Source: CAZDQL01 sp964507325 (GTDB lineage Bacteria > Planctomycetota > UBA1135 > GCA-002686595). From it: 64,000 bases of DNA. The translations under genes and the position numbers were made by a program. Of the stretch, positions 9,037 through 17,831 are shown piece by piece (positions within the stretch are counted from its first letter, which is position 1; each line of letters starts with the position of its first letter). Under the pieces are notes generated by a model. It ran no database searches and was not told where the DNA came from. It saw only the letters and a program-made list of their open reading frames with translations. The stretch lies in contig CAZDQL010000001.1 in NCBI GenBank assembly GCA_964507325.1, positions 91,227 to 155,226 on the forward strand. The letters are read 5' to 3'.

Positions 9037-10325
9037 GGCGCCCCGGGACCCTGCCCGAGCTGACGCTCCCCCGGGAGCGCTTCGAGCTCTCCTCCGGCGC
9101 CCTGCTGCTCGTCTCGCCGCGCCCCAGCGCGCCGGTGACCGCGGTGCGCGTGCACGTGCGGGGCGGTCCGTCCCTCGATCCCGCGCGGCACGAGGGGGTC
9201 GCCTTCCTGACCGGCCATCTCGCCGATCAGGGCACCGATCGCCACTCCGAGACGGAGCTGGCGGCGCTGCTCGAGCCCGCCGGCGGCGGGATCCGCGGCG
9301 ACGCGAGTGGTCTGGGGGGGACGATCGCGGGGGGGGAGTGGAAGCTGCTCCTGACCACGATGGTCGAGCTCCTGCGCGGCGCGACCTACCCCGAGGAGGA
9401 GCTCGAGCGCCAACGGCAGCGGCTGCTCTCGCGCCTGCACGTCGAACGCGACGAGCCTCGCGCCCAGGGCGGCTTGCGCTTCAAGCGCCTCGCCTACGGC
9501 GACTGCTGGCTCGGCCGCTCCCCCTGGGGCACGATCGAGAGCGTCCAAGCGATCGGTCGCAACCACCTGCTGAAGCACCGCCGCCGGCACTGGCGCCCGG
9601 ACCGCGCCACGATCGCCGTCTGCGGTGACGTCGACCCCCAGGCGGTGCGCCGCCACCTGGAGCGGGCGATGGCGGGGTGGGAGCCGGGCTCCCCCTTCGA
9701 GCCCCTCGAGCCCGACCTCCCCCCGCGCGCCAAGCGCGTCGACGCCTTCACCCGCGATCGCGAGCAGGTGCACCTCTTCCTCGGGCACCTCGGCATCCGC
9801 CGCAGCGACCCCGACTACGCCGCGCTGACGGTGTTGGACCACGTCCTCGGTACCGGCCCCGGCTTCACCAACCGCATCAGCAGGCGCCTGCGCGACGAGC
9901 TGGGCTTGGCCTACGCCGTGCAAGCCGACATCCACTCCTCCGCCGGCCGCCTCCCGGGGCTCTTCACCGCCTACATCGCCACCTCTCCCGAGCACGTGCC
10001 CGTCGCCACCGAGGGCTTCCTCGAGGAGATGCGCCGCATCCGCGACGAGCCCGTCGCCGAGGAGGAGTTGGAGGTGGCGCGCAACTTCCTGCTCGGCTCC
10101 TTCGCCCTCGGCTTCGAACGCGCCGCCCGCCGCGCCGCCTACCTGGTGGCCGCGGAGGTCTTCGGTCTGCCGGAGGACACCCTGGAACGCCTGCCGCGGG
10201 AGTTCGCGAGCGTGGGCGTGGAGGACCTGCAGCGGGTGGCGCGAGAGCACCTCTACCCCGAGGCCTGCTGCCTGTCGGGGGCGGGGCCGGTGACGGCGAA
10301 GGAGTTGCGGCGGGTGTTGGGCTGA
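9033..10325 (+). CDS. M16 family peptidase-like protein lacking zinc site (partner subunit)
   Basis: The 430-residue product is a paralogue of the upstream M16 peptidase. The segment aligned with HFLEH reads FLTGH, so the metal ligands are lost. The C-terminal half retains the GLAYAVQADIHSSAGRLPGLF region, which corresponds to the substrate-binding Arg/Tyr segment of M16 partner subunits. Its ATG at 9033 overlaps the previous stop (ATGA), indicating coupled translation and a 1:1 complex. Known M16B pairs work this way, with one subunit catalytic and the other shaping the chamber. The stop is followed by a 54-bp gap before an unrelated HD-domain gene. Confidence 0.88.
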   Translation: MRRPGTLPELTLPRERFELSSGALLLVSPRPSAPVTAVRVHVRGGPSLDPARHEGVAFLTGHLADQGTDRHSETELAALLEPAGGGIRGDASGLGGTIAGGEWKLLLTTMVELLRGATYPEEELERQRQRLLSRLHVERDEPRAQGGLRFKRLAYGDCWLGRSPWGTIESVQAIGRNHLLKHRRRHWRPDRATIAVCGDVDPQAVRRHLERAMAGWEPGSPFEPLEPDLPPRAKRVDAFTRDREQVHLFLGHLGIRRSDPDYAALTVLDHVLGTGPGFTNRISRRLRDELGLAYAVQADIHSSAGRLPGLFTAYIATSPEHVPVATEGFLEEMRRIRDEPVAEEELEVARNFLLGSFALGFERAARRAAYLVAAEVFGLPEDTLERLPREFASVGVEDLQRVAREHLYPEACCLSGAGPVTAKELRRVLG

Positions 10326-10379
10326 CTGACGTGTCCAGGCACGTTTCGATGCGGCGAACGGGCTAGGCTCCTGGGCGCC

Positions 10380-10874
10380 ATGTCCCTCGCCATCGGGGCG
10401 CTCGTCGCCCACCTCCGCACGCAGTTCCAGCTCGACTGGAACGGCCTTCACGGCGCGTCGCACTGGGCGCGCGTGCGCCGCGCCGGGCTCGAACTCGCGC
10501 GGCACACCGGCGCCGATCCGCTGGTGGTCGAGCTGTTCGCGTGGCTCCACGACGCGCGGCGCTGGAACGAAGGGCACGATCCCGGGCACGGCGCGCGTGC
10601 GGCGGAGCTGGCGGTCGAGCTCCCTGGGACGTTCTACGAGCTGGACGAGCGTCGCTCGGGCCTGCTCGTGACCGCCTGCACCCACCACAGCGACGGGCGC
10701 ATGGAGGGGGACGTCACCGTGCTGACCTGCTGGGACGCGGATCGCCTGGACCTGGGTCGGATCGGGGTGCGCCCGGACCCCGGGCGGCTGTGCACGCAGG
10801 CGGCACGGCAGGAGGCGGTGATCCGCGACGCCTGGGAGCGATCGCGGCGCTGGGCGCGGCGGGTACGGGGCTAG
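10380..10874 (+). CDS. HD-domain phosphohydrolase-like protein
   Basis: A 164-residue protein with an HD-superfamily metal site: His in GLHGASHWARV near residue 25, the HD pair in FAWLHDARRWNEGHDPGHGA near residue 57, His/His in ACTHHSDGRMEGD near 102, and Asp in CWDADRLDLGR near 120. These are the spaced ligands of a small metal-dependent phosphohydrolase that probably acts on a nucleotide or phosphate ester in the cytoplasm. The substrate cannot be told. Its stop overlaps the stop of the convergent porin gene in the self-complementary CTAG at 10871-10874, so the two genes share their terminal bases. Confidence 0.8.
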   Translation: MSLAIGALVAHLRTQFQLDWNGLHGASHWARVRRAGLELARHTGADPLVVELFAWLHDARRWNEGHDPGHGARAAELAVELPGTFYELDERRSGLLVTACTHHSDGRMEGDVTVLTCWDADRLDLGRIGVRPDPGRLCTQAARQEAVIRDAWERSRRWARRVRG

Positions 10875-12043
10875 CGGGAGAACACGGCGCGCAGCGTGAG
10901 CACCAGAGCGTCGTCCACGTCCGAAGCCCCCCCTGGGCGCACGATGTACTGCACGTCGGGCTGCAGGGTGAAGTGCTCCCCGAGCCTCAGGCGCGCGAAG
11001 ACCTCGAAGGCGGCCTCGTAGTCCTCGTCGAATCCCGCACGGTCGGAGAGCCACACCCAGCTCGTGCCGGCACCGACCAGGGAGTCCTCCTGCCAGGGGA
11101 TCGCCCCGGGCCAGACGAGGCCCGTTCCCAGGTGCGTGGCCACCTCGCTGACCCGCTCGTCCGCCAGTCCGAGCTGGAGGAAGAGGTCGAGCTCCCTCGG
11201 GGCTCCGCCGAGCTTCTGGTCCCACGCCAGGTAGAGCCCCTCGGTACCCTGCGATTCTCCGCCTTCGAATCGCTCAAAGGTGCCGGTGTGGTGCCAGGAG
11301 CCGGCGGCCACGCGACCCGCTCGGCCGTTCACCCCGCGCGCGTAGCTCCTACCCAGCTCGGCGATCAGGAAGAGGTCGGACGGTGCGCCCAGAAAGGTCC
11401 CAGGCCCCCGCCCGCCGGTGCGAATCCCCTCCTGCTGCACGCCATCGTAGACCCCGAGCCCGCCCGTCAAACCCGCCTCGGAGTTCCAGAAGACGTTCAC
11501 CGAGGTCGCCGGATCGGGATAGGTGGGCAGGGGGAAGATCGTCGGGGAGAAGCCGAAGGAGCTCCCGATGAATCCACCACCCCCCGCCACCGCCGCGAAC
11601 TCCGAGTTGGCGTCCACCTTGCCCACCTTGATGCGCAGCCGATCGTCGAGGAGGCGCTGCTCCCACCAGAGCTCCGCGATCTGCCCGACCTCCTCGCCGT
11701 CGATGTTCGAGAAGCCCTGCAGGTCGCCTGCCAGCGCGGAGCCGTCGTCCCCGCCGAGGGCGTAGGCGTCGAGCCCGACGGTCGCACCCTCGAGCCACAA
11801 GGCAGCCTCCCCTTCGATGGTGAGCGCGAGGTCCAGGAGCCCGCGCACCGCCGAGCCCTGATCCACTCCTCCCCTCGCGATCCGCGAGACGTCGAGGGTG
11901 TGGCTGAGCTCGGCGCTCCAGTCGGCTCTCGCGGGGACGGGAGCGAGTCCGTCGGGGACGAACCCCTCGTCCAGGGGAGCTGTGGGGGCGATCGCGCAGG
12001 CGCCAGAGAGGAGCAAGGCCGCGGTGAGGAGGGGGTTCTTCAT
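10871..12043 (-). CDS. OprB-like carbohydrate-selective outer-membrane porin
   Basis: A 390-residue exported beta-barrel protein. The N-terminus MKNPLLTAALLLSGACAIAP can be read as a signal peptide, possibly with lipoprotein processing at the Cys, although SGAC is a weak lipobox. OprB hallmarks are RIKVGKVDANSEFA, SPTIFPLPTYPDPATSVNVFWNSEAGL, GWVWLSDR-like aromatic strands, and near the C-terminus FTLQPDVQYIVRPGG, the signature of the family. The last strand ends in a basic aromatic tail (LTLRAVFSR). OprB porins admit sugars and other small solutes. I used ATG 12043 because it begins the signal peptide. A Fur-box-like palindrome lies 20 bp upstream of this start, suggesting metal-responsive control. 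Confidence 0.8.
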   Translation of the reverse strand: MKNPLLTAALLLSGACAIAPTAPLDEGFVPDGLAPVPARADWSAELSHTLDVSRIARGGVDQGSAVRGLLDLALTIEGEAALWLEGATVGLDAYALGGDDGSALAGDLQGFSNIDGEEVGQIAELWWEQRLLDDRLRIKVGKVDANSEFAAVAGGGGFIGSSFGFSPTIFPLPTYPDPATSVNVFWNSEAGLTGGLGVYDGVQQEGIRTGGRGPGTFLGAPSDLFLIAELGRSYARGVNGRAGRVAAGSWHHTGTFERFEGGESQGTEGLYLAWDQKLGGAPRELDLFLQLGLADERVSEVATHLGTGLVWPGAIPWQEDSLVGAGTSWVWLSDRAGFDEDYEAAFEVFARLRLGEHFTLQPDVQYIVRPGGASDVDDALVLTLRAVFSR

Positions 12044-12062
12044 CGCCGGCGACCGTATTGCC

Positions 12063-12081
12063 ATTGAGTCTCAGTCTCAAT
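12063..12081 (-). promoter_or_regulatory. Fur-box-like 19-bp palindrome upstream of the OprB-like porin
   Basis: The 19-mer ATTGAGTCTCAGTCTCAAT is a perfect inverted repeat except at one position pair. It is similar to the TGAGA-N-TCTCA style of Fur/Zur boxes. It lies 20 bp ahead of the porin ATG, where a repressor would block transcription or initiation. The assignment to Fur rather than another dimeric regulator is inference. Confidence 0.45.
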
Positions 12082-12165
12082 ACGAAGTGATGCCCATCCC
12101 GCCCTGGCCAGGGGACACCTGCTCCGCCTGCTCCGGCACGCTCCCCAGTCGGCCGCGACTACTTC

Positions 12166-12382
12166 TGAGCTGCCCCCCTTCGATGTGCATCTCGACCGGC
12201 GGGTTCTCGACCACCGCAGTCGGACCTTCCTTCCAGGCTGCTCCGCGGCCTCCGTCCGCCCACCTCCGGTATGTCACCCATTCGGTGGGGCCTGCTACAG
12301 CGACCAGGCTCTCCAAGTCCTTGCTGGCAAAGGCGCTACGGCGAGCAGTCCCGCGGAATGCCCACCGAAGGGCGGCAGTTCA
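12166..12382 (+). mobile_element. MITE-like non-autonomous element, copy 1, with 9-bp target duplication
   Basis: This is a 217-bp non-coding element with terminal inverted repeats of about 25 bp: left end starts TGAGCTGCCCCCCTTCGATG, and the right end read inward starts TGAACTGCCGCCCTTCGGTG (21 of 25 positions match). It is flanked by a perfect 9-bp direct repeat GACTACTTC at 12157-12165 and 12383-12391, the expected target-site duplication. A diverged copy of identical length lies inverted at 16052-16268 and shares internal blocks such as CTCCAAGTCCTTG and GCTACGGCG. The right duplication contains the stop codon of the adjacent membrane glycosyltransferase gene, so insertion occurred exactly at the 3' end without damaging it. 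No transposase is encoded. Confidence 0.8.
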
Positions 12383-12384
12383 GA

Positions 12385-14205
12385 CTACTTCGGCACCAGG
12401 ACCTGCACCCCGAACTCCTGCCCGACCAGCGGGGTCGCGCCGTAGGTCGCCGCCACTCCGTAGCGGGCCCGGATCCACGACAGGATCGTCGCGCCGTAGC
12501 CGGGGCTGCCGAACCAGCTCTTGCCGTACTCGCGGGTGTCCTTGTGGACGATCACCACGGCGTCGGGGGGGGAGGCTCGCAGCGCTTCGACGACCGCTTC
12601 CTCGCCCCAGAAGATCAGCTCCGGCGGCATGAAGTTGAGGAAGGGGGTCGGGGTGCGGCGGCGCGTCAGGTAGTTGAGCATCACGCCCTCGGGGAGGACG
12701 AGCAGGGTCTCGTCGGGGGTCAGGCGCTGCTCGAGGTCGCGTGCCGCCCGAGCCATCGCATCGCCGCGCGCGCCCGCGCGGAAGCGATCCGCGCCCTCGC
12801 CGACCGGCACCGGCTTGCCCGGGTCGCCGTGGTAGAGGGTGTGCGATCGCGCGAGGTGGGTCAGGACGAGGGCGGTCACCAGGCCCAAGCCGGCGGCGCG
12901 CAGGAAGGGACCGCCCCGCCCGCGCTCCTCGAGCCGGCGCGGCAGCACCCCGGCCACGAACGCCGCCAGTACGGCGGTCGCCGGCAGGGCGAGCACGAAA
13001 CCGTAATGGTCGAGGCGTGGATGCAGGAGGACCTTGCCGAGGAGCCCCAGCGCCAGGACGACCAGCCCCAGGTGGTCCGCGATCGGCACGCCGATCCGCG
13101 AGCCGCTCGCGCGCCGTCGCCAGCGCACGCAGAGACCGAGGGCGATCAGGACGAGGAAGACGGGGAAGGGACGCGCCACCTCGGCGTCCTCCACCAAGGC
13201 GAGCGCTCCCAGCCCCAGCGCGAGGCCCGCGACGAGGGCCGTGGCGCGCGCCGCTCGCGTGCCCCCGCGTACCCGGTCCACGCGCCAGGCGGGGACCAGC
13301 AGGAGCAGCAGGAGTAGCGCTTCGCCGATCGCCCAGCGCCCCGTGGTCATCAAGTGAGCCCGCGGCGCGTCGAGGCCCATCATCGCCTGGTAGAAGGGCA
13401 GGGCGCGCACCTCTGCGTTGCCCGCGTAGGGCCAGGACCCGAGGGTCGCGACGAGTGCGTCCGACGGCGCGAGGGTCCTGGAGATCCACGCGAAGGCCAA
13501 GAGCGGTGCCAAGGCCGCACCACCGAGGAGCAGCGCCGCGCTGCGCCCGCGCCGTCCGCGCGAGCTCGGCTCCGCCAGGTAGAACACCAGCCGCACGACC
13601 GCCGCCAGAGCGCCCGCGAGAAACACCTCCGCCTTGGTCAGGAAGGCCAGCCCCAGCGCGAACCCCGCCAGCGCCGCCCAGCCGAGCCGATCCGTACGCG
13701 CCAGTCGTCCGAGGGCGGCCAGGGCCGCGAGCGCCAGGATCAGACCGTGGGGGAGCTCGTGGGAGTAGGGGGCGACGAAGTTGTAGTTCCCGATCGTCGC
13801 GTACTGACCGAAGGCGGAGATCCCCAGGAAGGCGAACCCCGCCGCCCACGCCCCCGCCGCTCCCGCCCAGCGGGCGACCGACGCGACGATCAGCGCCAGG
13901 GTGACGAGCACCAACCCCAGGTTCACCGCGAAGAGGGTCTGCAACGAGGTGCCCAGCAGGTGGAACCAGAGCGCGTTCCACCACACCGACAGGGGCCCGT
14001 TGAACCAGGCCAGGTCGCGGTACAGGACTTCACCCTCGCTCACGCGCCAGGCGGCGTAGAGCTCCCGCCCGAAGTCGACTTGGACGTCGGGCCAGCACCC
14101 CCAGCTCCAGATCGCCAACGCGGCCGCACAGAGGGTCAGAGCGAGGAAGACCCAGAGCGGAAAGGCCTCCTCGCGCCCCCCCCGGCTCAACGGTTGCTGA
14201 TCCAC
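12385..14205 (-). CDS. Polytopic membrane protein, probable PMT/ArnT-like glycosyltransferase
   Basis: The 606-residue product has about 10-12 hydrophobic helices, for example FLALTLCAAALAIWSW, GLVLVTLALIVASVA and ALLLLLLLVPAW. After the first helix comes a periplasmic loop with VDFGRELYAAWRVSEGEVLYRDLAWFNGP. That places an acidic residue where lipid-linked-sugar glycosyltransferases of the GT39/GT83 type have their catalytic Asp. The soluble C-terminus contains DAVVIVHKDTREYG. The function is therefore likely transfer of a sugar from a polyprenyl carrier to protein or lipid, but the family call is tentative. The start is taken as GTG 14205, inside the end of the upstream DUF885 gene, with GGAGCGGG upstream; longer frames lack hydrophobic coding character. 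The stop lies within the MITE target duplication. Confidence 0.65.
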   Translation of the reverse strand: MDQQPLSRGGREEAFPLWVFLALTLCAAALAIWSWGCWPDVQVDFGRELYAAWRVSEGEVLYRDLAWFNGPLSVWWNALWFHLLGTSLQTLFAVNLGLVLVTLALIVASVARWAGAAGAWAAGFAFLGISAFGQYATIGNYNFVAPYSHELPHGLILALAALAALGRLARTDRLGWAALAGFALGLAFLTKAEVFLAGALAAVVRLVFYLAEPSSRGRRGRSAALLLGGAALAPLLAFAWISRTLAPSDALVATLGSWPYAGNAEVRALPFYQAMMGLDAPRAHLMTTGRWAIGEALLLLLLLVPAWRVDRVRGGTRAARATALVAGLALGLGALALVEDAEVARPFPVFLVLIALGLCVRWRRRASGSRIGVPIADHLGLVVLALGLLGKVLLHPRLDHYGFVLALPATAVLAAFVAGVLPRRLEERGRGGPFLRAAGLGLVTALVLTHLARSHTLYHGDPGKPVPVGEGADRFRAGARGDAMARAARDLEQRLTPDETLLVLPEGVMLNYLTRRRTPTPFLNFMPPELIFWGEEAVVEALRASPPDAVVIVHKDTREYGKSWFGSPGYGATILSWIRARYGVAATYGATPLVGQEFGVQVLVPK

Positions 14206-15971
14206 TCCTCCACCCGCTCCTCGAGCAACCCGAGGGGCACCGGCCCCTCCTCCAGGACGACCGCGTGGAAGGCGATCCGATCGAACTCGGTTCCCAGGCG
14301 CTTCTCCGCGTCCGCGCGCAGCTCCCGCAGGCGCAGCAGTCCGACGGGGCCGGAGGCCGCCCTTCCGGGGTACAGGAGCACGTGCTCGATCGCCTTTTCC
14401 GCCGCCGCCTCGGGGACGGGGGTGTTGGTCGCCAGCCAGCGTCGCGCCTGGGCGGGGCTCCAGCGCTCGTGGTGGATCGCGGTGTCGACCACCAGGAGGC
14501 AGGCGCCCCACAGCTCCTCCGCCAGGCGCCCGAATTCGGCGTAGGGGTCGCGATAGAGGCCGAGCTCCGACACCAGCTGCGCCGCGTAGAGATCCCACCC
14601 CTCCGACCAGGGGGGAATCTCGAGGGTGTGGCGGAAGCCGGGCAGATCCGTGCGCTGGGCGAGGAGGCTCTCCCGCAGGTGCCTCCCCGGCGTCCCCAGG
14701 CGGCAAGCGCGCGGCTGGATCAGGTAGCGCGGCACCGTCTGCGCGTCGAGGGCGTCGAGCCCGATGATCGCGGCCCGTCCCCGCGGGCCGGCGGGGTGGT
14801 ACCCGCGCGCCGTCGCGTCCACCACAAGGGGCAGTAGGGGTGTGGGGCGCACGACTTCCGCGAGGCGGGCCTCGACCTCTTCCAACGTCGAGCTCGCCAG
14901 AGCCGCCAGGGCGGCGCGGCCCTCCTCGTCGTTGGACGCGAAGAAGCGGCCGTCCTCGCGCAGCAGTCGGAAGAAGCTCGCCAGGCTGCCGCGATGGTCG
15001 ACCTGGCGCTGCAGGCGCCGCATCGCAGCGTGGATGCGAGCCACCTCCTGCAGCCCCAAGCGATTCAGAGCCACGGGGGTCAACTGGAGGCTGGTCGCCT
15101 CCTGCAGGCAGTGGGCGTACCAGGCCTCCCCCTGGGGGAGGGCCCAGACGCCGCGATCGGCCGGGGCGCTCGCCACCAGCCCTTCGAGGCCCGCCGCCAG
15201 GGTCTCCAGGGCCGGACCCAGGTCCTCGACGAGCGCCTGCTCGGCGCTGGCGATCAGGTCTCGCCGCCTCCTCTCCTCCAGGCCCGACATCGAAGCGAGC
15301 CCCGCGTGGAAGACACCCCAGAGGGGGCTCGCCTCACTCGCGCCCTCTTCGAAGGGGCGTCCGGAGAGGAGCAGGCGACACTCGTCCGCCACCTCGAGGA
15401 GGACTCGTCGCGGCGCGAGCAGGCCCGCCTCGGAGCGGGCGTGGAACTCCTCCAGGATCGCCCCGAGCCACGGTCCCGCGGCCTGCGCATCGGCAATCCA
15501 GCGCTCCGCGTCCCGTTCCGCCTCGATGCGCGCGCCGTCGACGAGCCGCGCTCGGAGCCAGGCGGGGGGACCGTCGCCGGGGAGGGCCAGGTAGACGTGC
15601 TCCCGCCACTCGTGGCGCGCGCGTGCGCGCTCCCCGGCGTACAGGAAGAGGCGCCGGTTGAGGCGTGATCCGGGGGAGAGGCGGGAGGGCTCGAACTCCT
15701 CGTCCATCCTGGTCAGCTCGCGCTCCAGGAGGGAGCGGTCCACCGCGCTCCGCCTCTCCGAGCGGTCCTCCCATCCCTCCCTGCGCGACTCGAGACCCGC
15801 GCGCTCGCGCAGGGCCGGGTCGCGGTCGAGGCGCGCCAGGTGGACCTCCTCGAGGAAGCGCGCCACCCGCTCGTCGGGCGCGTCCGATACCTCCGGGTGG
15901 TAGCGCACCGCGCGCAGGCCGGCACAGCCCGCGAGGAGGCACGCGATCAGGATGGGGGTCCGGCGGATCAA
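14187..15971 (-). CDS. DUF885-family lipoprotein
   Basis: A 594-residue protein beginning LIRRTPILIACLLAGC (TTG start), with lipobox LAGC predicting a lipid-anchored envelope protein. The body matches the pattern of DUF885 proteins, helical and distantly peptidase-like: MDEEFEPSRLSPGSRLNRRLFLY, LPQGEAWYAHCLQEATSLQLTP, and the C-terminal PGFRHTLEIPPWSEGWDLYAAQL followed by DTAIHHERWSPAQARRWL. In the family these carry a zinc-peptidase-like HExxxE region. Here it reads HTLEIPPWSEGW and TAIHHERW, and some usual ligands look replaced, so activity is uncertain. TTG 15971 is the only plausible start next to the signal sequence, and its ribosome binding site is poor. The stop overlaps the next gene's start by 19 bp, indicating an operon. 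Confidence 0.75.
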   Translation of the reverse strand: MIRRTPILIACLLAGCAGLRAVRYHPEVSDAPDERVARFLEEVHLARLDRDPALRERAGLESRREGWEDRSERRSAVDRSLLERELTRMDEEFEPSRLSPGSRLNRRLFLYAGERARARHEWREHVYLALPGDGPPAWLRARLVDGARIEAERDAERWIADAQAAGPWLGAILEEFHARSEAGLLAPRRVLLEVADECRLLLSGRPFEEGASEASPLWGVFHAGLASMSGLEERRRRDLIASAEQALVEDLGPALETLAAGLEGLVASAPADRGVWALPQGEAWYAHCLQEATSLQLTPVALNRLGLQEVARIHAAMRRLQRQVDHRGSLASFFRLLREDGRFFASNDEEGRAALAALASSTLEEVEARLAEVVRPTPLLPLVVDATARGYHPAGPRGRAAIIGLDALDAQTVPRYLIQPRACRLGTPGRHLRESLLAQRTDLPGFRHTLEIPPWSEGWDLYAAQLVSELGLYRDPYAEFGRLAEELWGACLLVVDTAIHHERWSPAQARRWLATNTPVPEAAAEKAIEHVLLYPGRAASGPVGLLRLRELRADAEKRLGTEFDRIAFHAVVLEEGPVPLGLLEERVEEWISNR

Positions 15972-16051
15972 GGGAGGGGTGGCGGTGCGGTGCGCCCATC
16001 CTACTCGCCGGGGGTGCCTCGCCCCGCCGCCTCCGCGGAGGGAAACCACTA

Positions 16052-16268
16052 TGTACTGCCCTCCTTCGATGTGCTTCCTACCACCCCCCCCCGCCGTAGC
16101 CCTATGGCTCCCAAGGACTTGGAGCGTCCCCCCCTCGGCGGAGGCCCCCGCGGGAGGGTGACGATTCGCCGCCGGACGGACGTGTGTTGTGGGGGGGCCT
16201 GCGTGGGGCGTCGAACGCGGTAGTCGAGACGCCGACATCCGAGATGCACACGGAAAGGGGGCAGTCCG
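16052..16268 (-). mobile_element. MITE-like non-autonomous element, copy 2 (older, inverted)
   Basis: A second 217-bp copy of the element at 12166-12382, in opposite orientation. The ends read inward as TGTACTGCCCTCCTTCGATG (16052 side) and, from the 16268 side, CGGACTGCCCCCTTTCCGTG. The interior is alignable but strongly diverged and contains a run of Cs and Gs. I find no target-site duplication, which fits an older insertion. It occupies most of the gap between the DUF885 lipoprotein start and the small lipoprotein gene at 16423. Confidence 0.7.
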
Positions 16269-16422
16269 TACGGGATACGTCTTCGAGGGTCTCCGCGTCG
16301 ACCCGCGAGGGGAGTGGGCTGGAGCCCCTGCTTCGAGCGAGGGCTGCCAGGACGGGGTGCGCTTCGGGTTTGAAGCGTCACTCTCGACGATTCTCAACCC
16401 GTCAGCGAGGATTCCCACCGTC

Positions 16423-17073
16423 ATGGGCGTCTCACATCTGGCATCTCTGGCCTTGGCCGTGCTCATCGTCTCGGCCTGCCGTTCCGCGCCAGAGGCTCTC
16501 CCCGCGGGCGGCGGCCTCGTCAGCGTCGACAGGTTGGCGCCACCAGGGGTCGAGCTAGTCGAGGCGCCGGAGTGGCAGGTCGGGGATCGCTTCGTCTTCC
16601 GCAAGGGCGGTCTGGCACGACTCGCCTATCGTGTATCGGCGACCGTAGACGGCGTCCACCACCTGACCGACGAGCAGAGTGGCATGGTCACGCTGGTCGA
16701 CGGGCAACTCGCCGAGTTGGGGCAGGACAAGCCGGATGAGCCCGCGCTGACGCGGCGCTTCGACCCGGCCGACAACCTGCTCACCTGGCCCCTATGGGTG
16801 GGCAAGCGCTGGACATCGCACTACGTCAGCCGCGCCCCAGGTCGCCGAGACGTTCCACTCCAAACGACGTACCACTGCGATGCGATAGAGATGGTGAAGG
16901 TCCCGGCGGGCACGCTTCGCGCATGGCGAGTATGGCGCCGCACGCGGGTCGCCGCCGAGGGGGAGTACCTCGAGCGCGTTTCGGTGCTCTGGTACGCCCC
17001 CGAGGTGGGGGTGATCGTACGGAGATTGACCGGCGGGCTCCTGCTCGAGCTCGAGGAGTGCCACCGTCAGTGA
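16423..17073 (+). CDS. Lipoprotein of unknown function
   Basis: A 216-residue protein with signal peptide and lipobox (MGVSHLASLALAVLIVSAC), so probably anchored in the envelope. ATG 16423 was chosen because it begins the signal sequence; a longer frame upstream runs back into the MITE copy. The mature part has alternating aromatic and charged residues (WQVGDRFVFRKGGL, WPLWVGKRWTSHYV, YLERVSVLWYAPEVGVIVRR) suggesting an all-beta fold like uncharacterised periplasmic proteins that contain a DUF3108-like sandwich. No catalytic motif is seen. The stop at 17071-17073 directly abuts the stop of the convergent DUF3332-like gene. Confidence 0.7.
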   Translation: MGVSHLASLALAVLIVSACRSAPEALPAGGGLVSVDRLAPPGVELVEAPEWQVGDRFVFRKGGLARLAYRVSATVDGVHHLTDEQSGMVTLVDGQLAELGQDKPDEPALTRRFDPADNLLTWPLWVGKRWTSHYVSRAPGRRDVPLQTTYHCDAIEMVKVPAGTLRAWRVWRRTRVAAEGEYLERVSVLWYAPEVGVIVRRLTGGLLLELEECHRQ

Positions 17074-17433
17074 CTACTCCTCGGTTTCGCCGCCGCCCTC
17101 GACTCGCAGCCACTCTCCATCGTCGAGCAACAGGCTGCTCATCGCGCCGTCGGTGGGCGTGGGCACGTAGTGCTGGTAGCCCGTGCCCTTGCCGTCCCAG
17201 GCGTCGTTGATCCAGAAGGAGTATGCGTCGCCGATGAAGAAGTCACCGATCGAGGCGCCGACGGTCAAGACCGGGATGACCGGTACGAAGTGCAGCACGC
17301 CGTTCAGCCAAGGGCTCTCCACGTAGAGCTTGTGGTCCCAGTCGTCGACGCTGCGGCGGAGCTGATGGGGACCCGCTGCGCAGGAAGCGAACATCACGGT
17401 GGCGGCCAGCAGGGCAATGGTGGACTTCTTCAT
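17074..17433 (-). CDS. Small DUF3332-like lipoprotein
   Basis: A 119-residue protein with signal and lipobox (MKKSTIALLAATVMFASC). The mature start LRRSVDDWDHKLYVESPWLN, followed by the hydrophobic HFVPVIPVLTVGASIGDFFIGDAYSFW, resembles the DUF3332 family of small bacterial lipoproteins with a TM-like hairpin. The function of that family is unknown. The C-terminus (VPTPTDGAMSSLLLDDGEWLRVEGGG) is acidic. The ATG at 17433 has GGGGG-type purines upstream. It is read convergently with the preceding lipoprotein gene, with no bases between the two stops. Confidence 0.7.
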   Translation of the reverse strand: MKKSTIALLAATVMFASCAAGPHQLRRSVDDWDHKLYVESPWLNGVLHFVPVIPVLTVGASIGDFFIGDAYSFWINDAWDGKGTGYQHYVPTPTDGAMSSLLLDDGEWLRVEGGGETEE

Positions 17434-17831
17434 CGGGGGGTGGGGGTGGGAGCGCCTTCCCGTCCTGGGGAGTCGCAGGTGTCTGTGGGTGAGTCGCGAG
17501 TGCAATGGAGGTCTGCGGCAGCCCCCATGCGACCTGTATGGTAGACGCGCGAAGAACGGAGCCAAGAGTTCCGTCAACCGAATCGCCCCGGGCGGCATCC
17601 CCTTCGTCATCAATTCGTCATCTTTCGGGCCGAGGGGCGACGTCTGAGGTGCGCTTCGAGCGAGATCCAGGAGGGCTCGGACTCCTCGCCCATTCTTCTC
17701 GCCGGGGGCGGGGATTCTCGAAGCCCCCGCGCTGCGAAAACGTTTCCACTGGCCGGGTGACGAGGGTGGGGTAGCTTTCATTGGGCCCGTGGGGGGGCCC
17801 GGCGAACCGCGATCCCGCACGGAGTCTCGCC
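17434..17831. other. 398-bp divergent promoter region without a gene
   Basis: This gap separates divergent genes for a DUF3332-like lipoprotein and a large Fn3-type lipoprotein. It contains short AT-richer patches (around 17590-17625) where promoters would be expected, but no clear -35/-10, palindrome or repeat stands out. Frames crossing it look like shadows. Confidence 0.4.
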
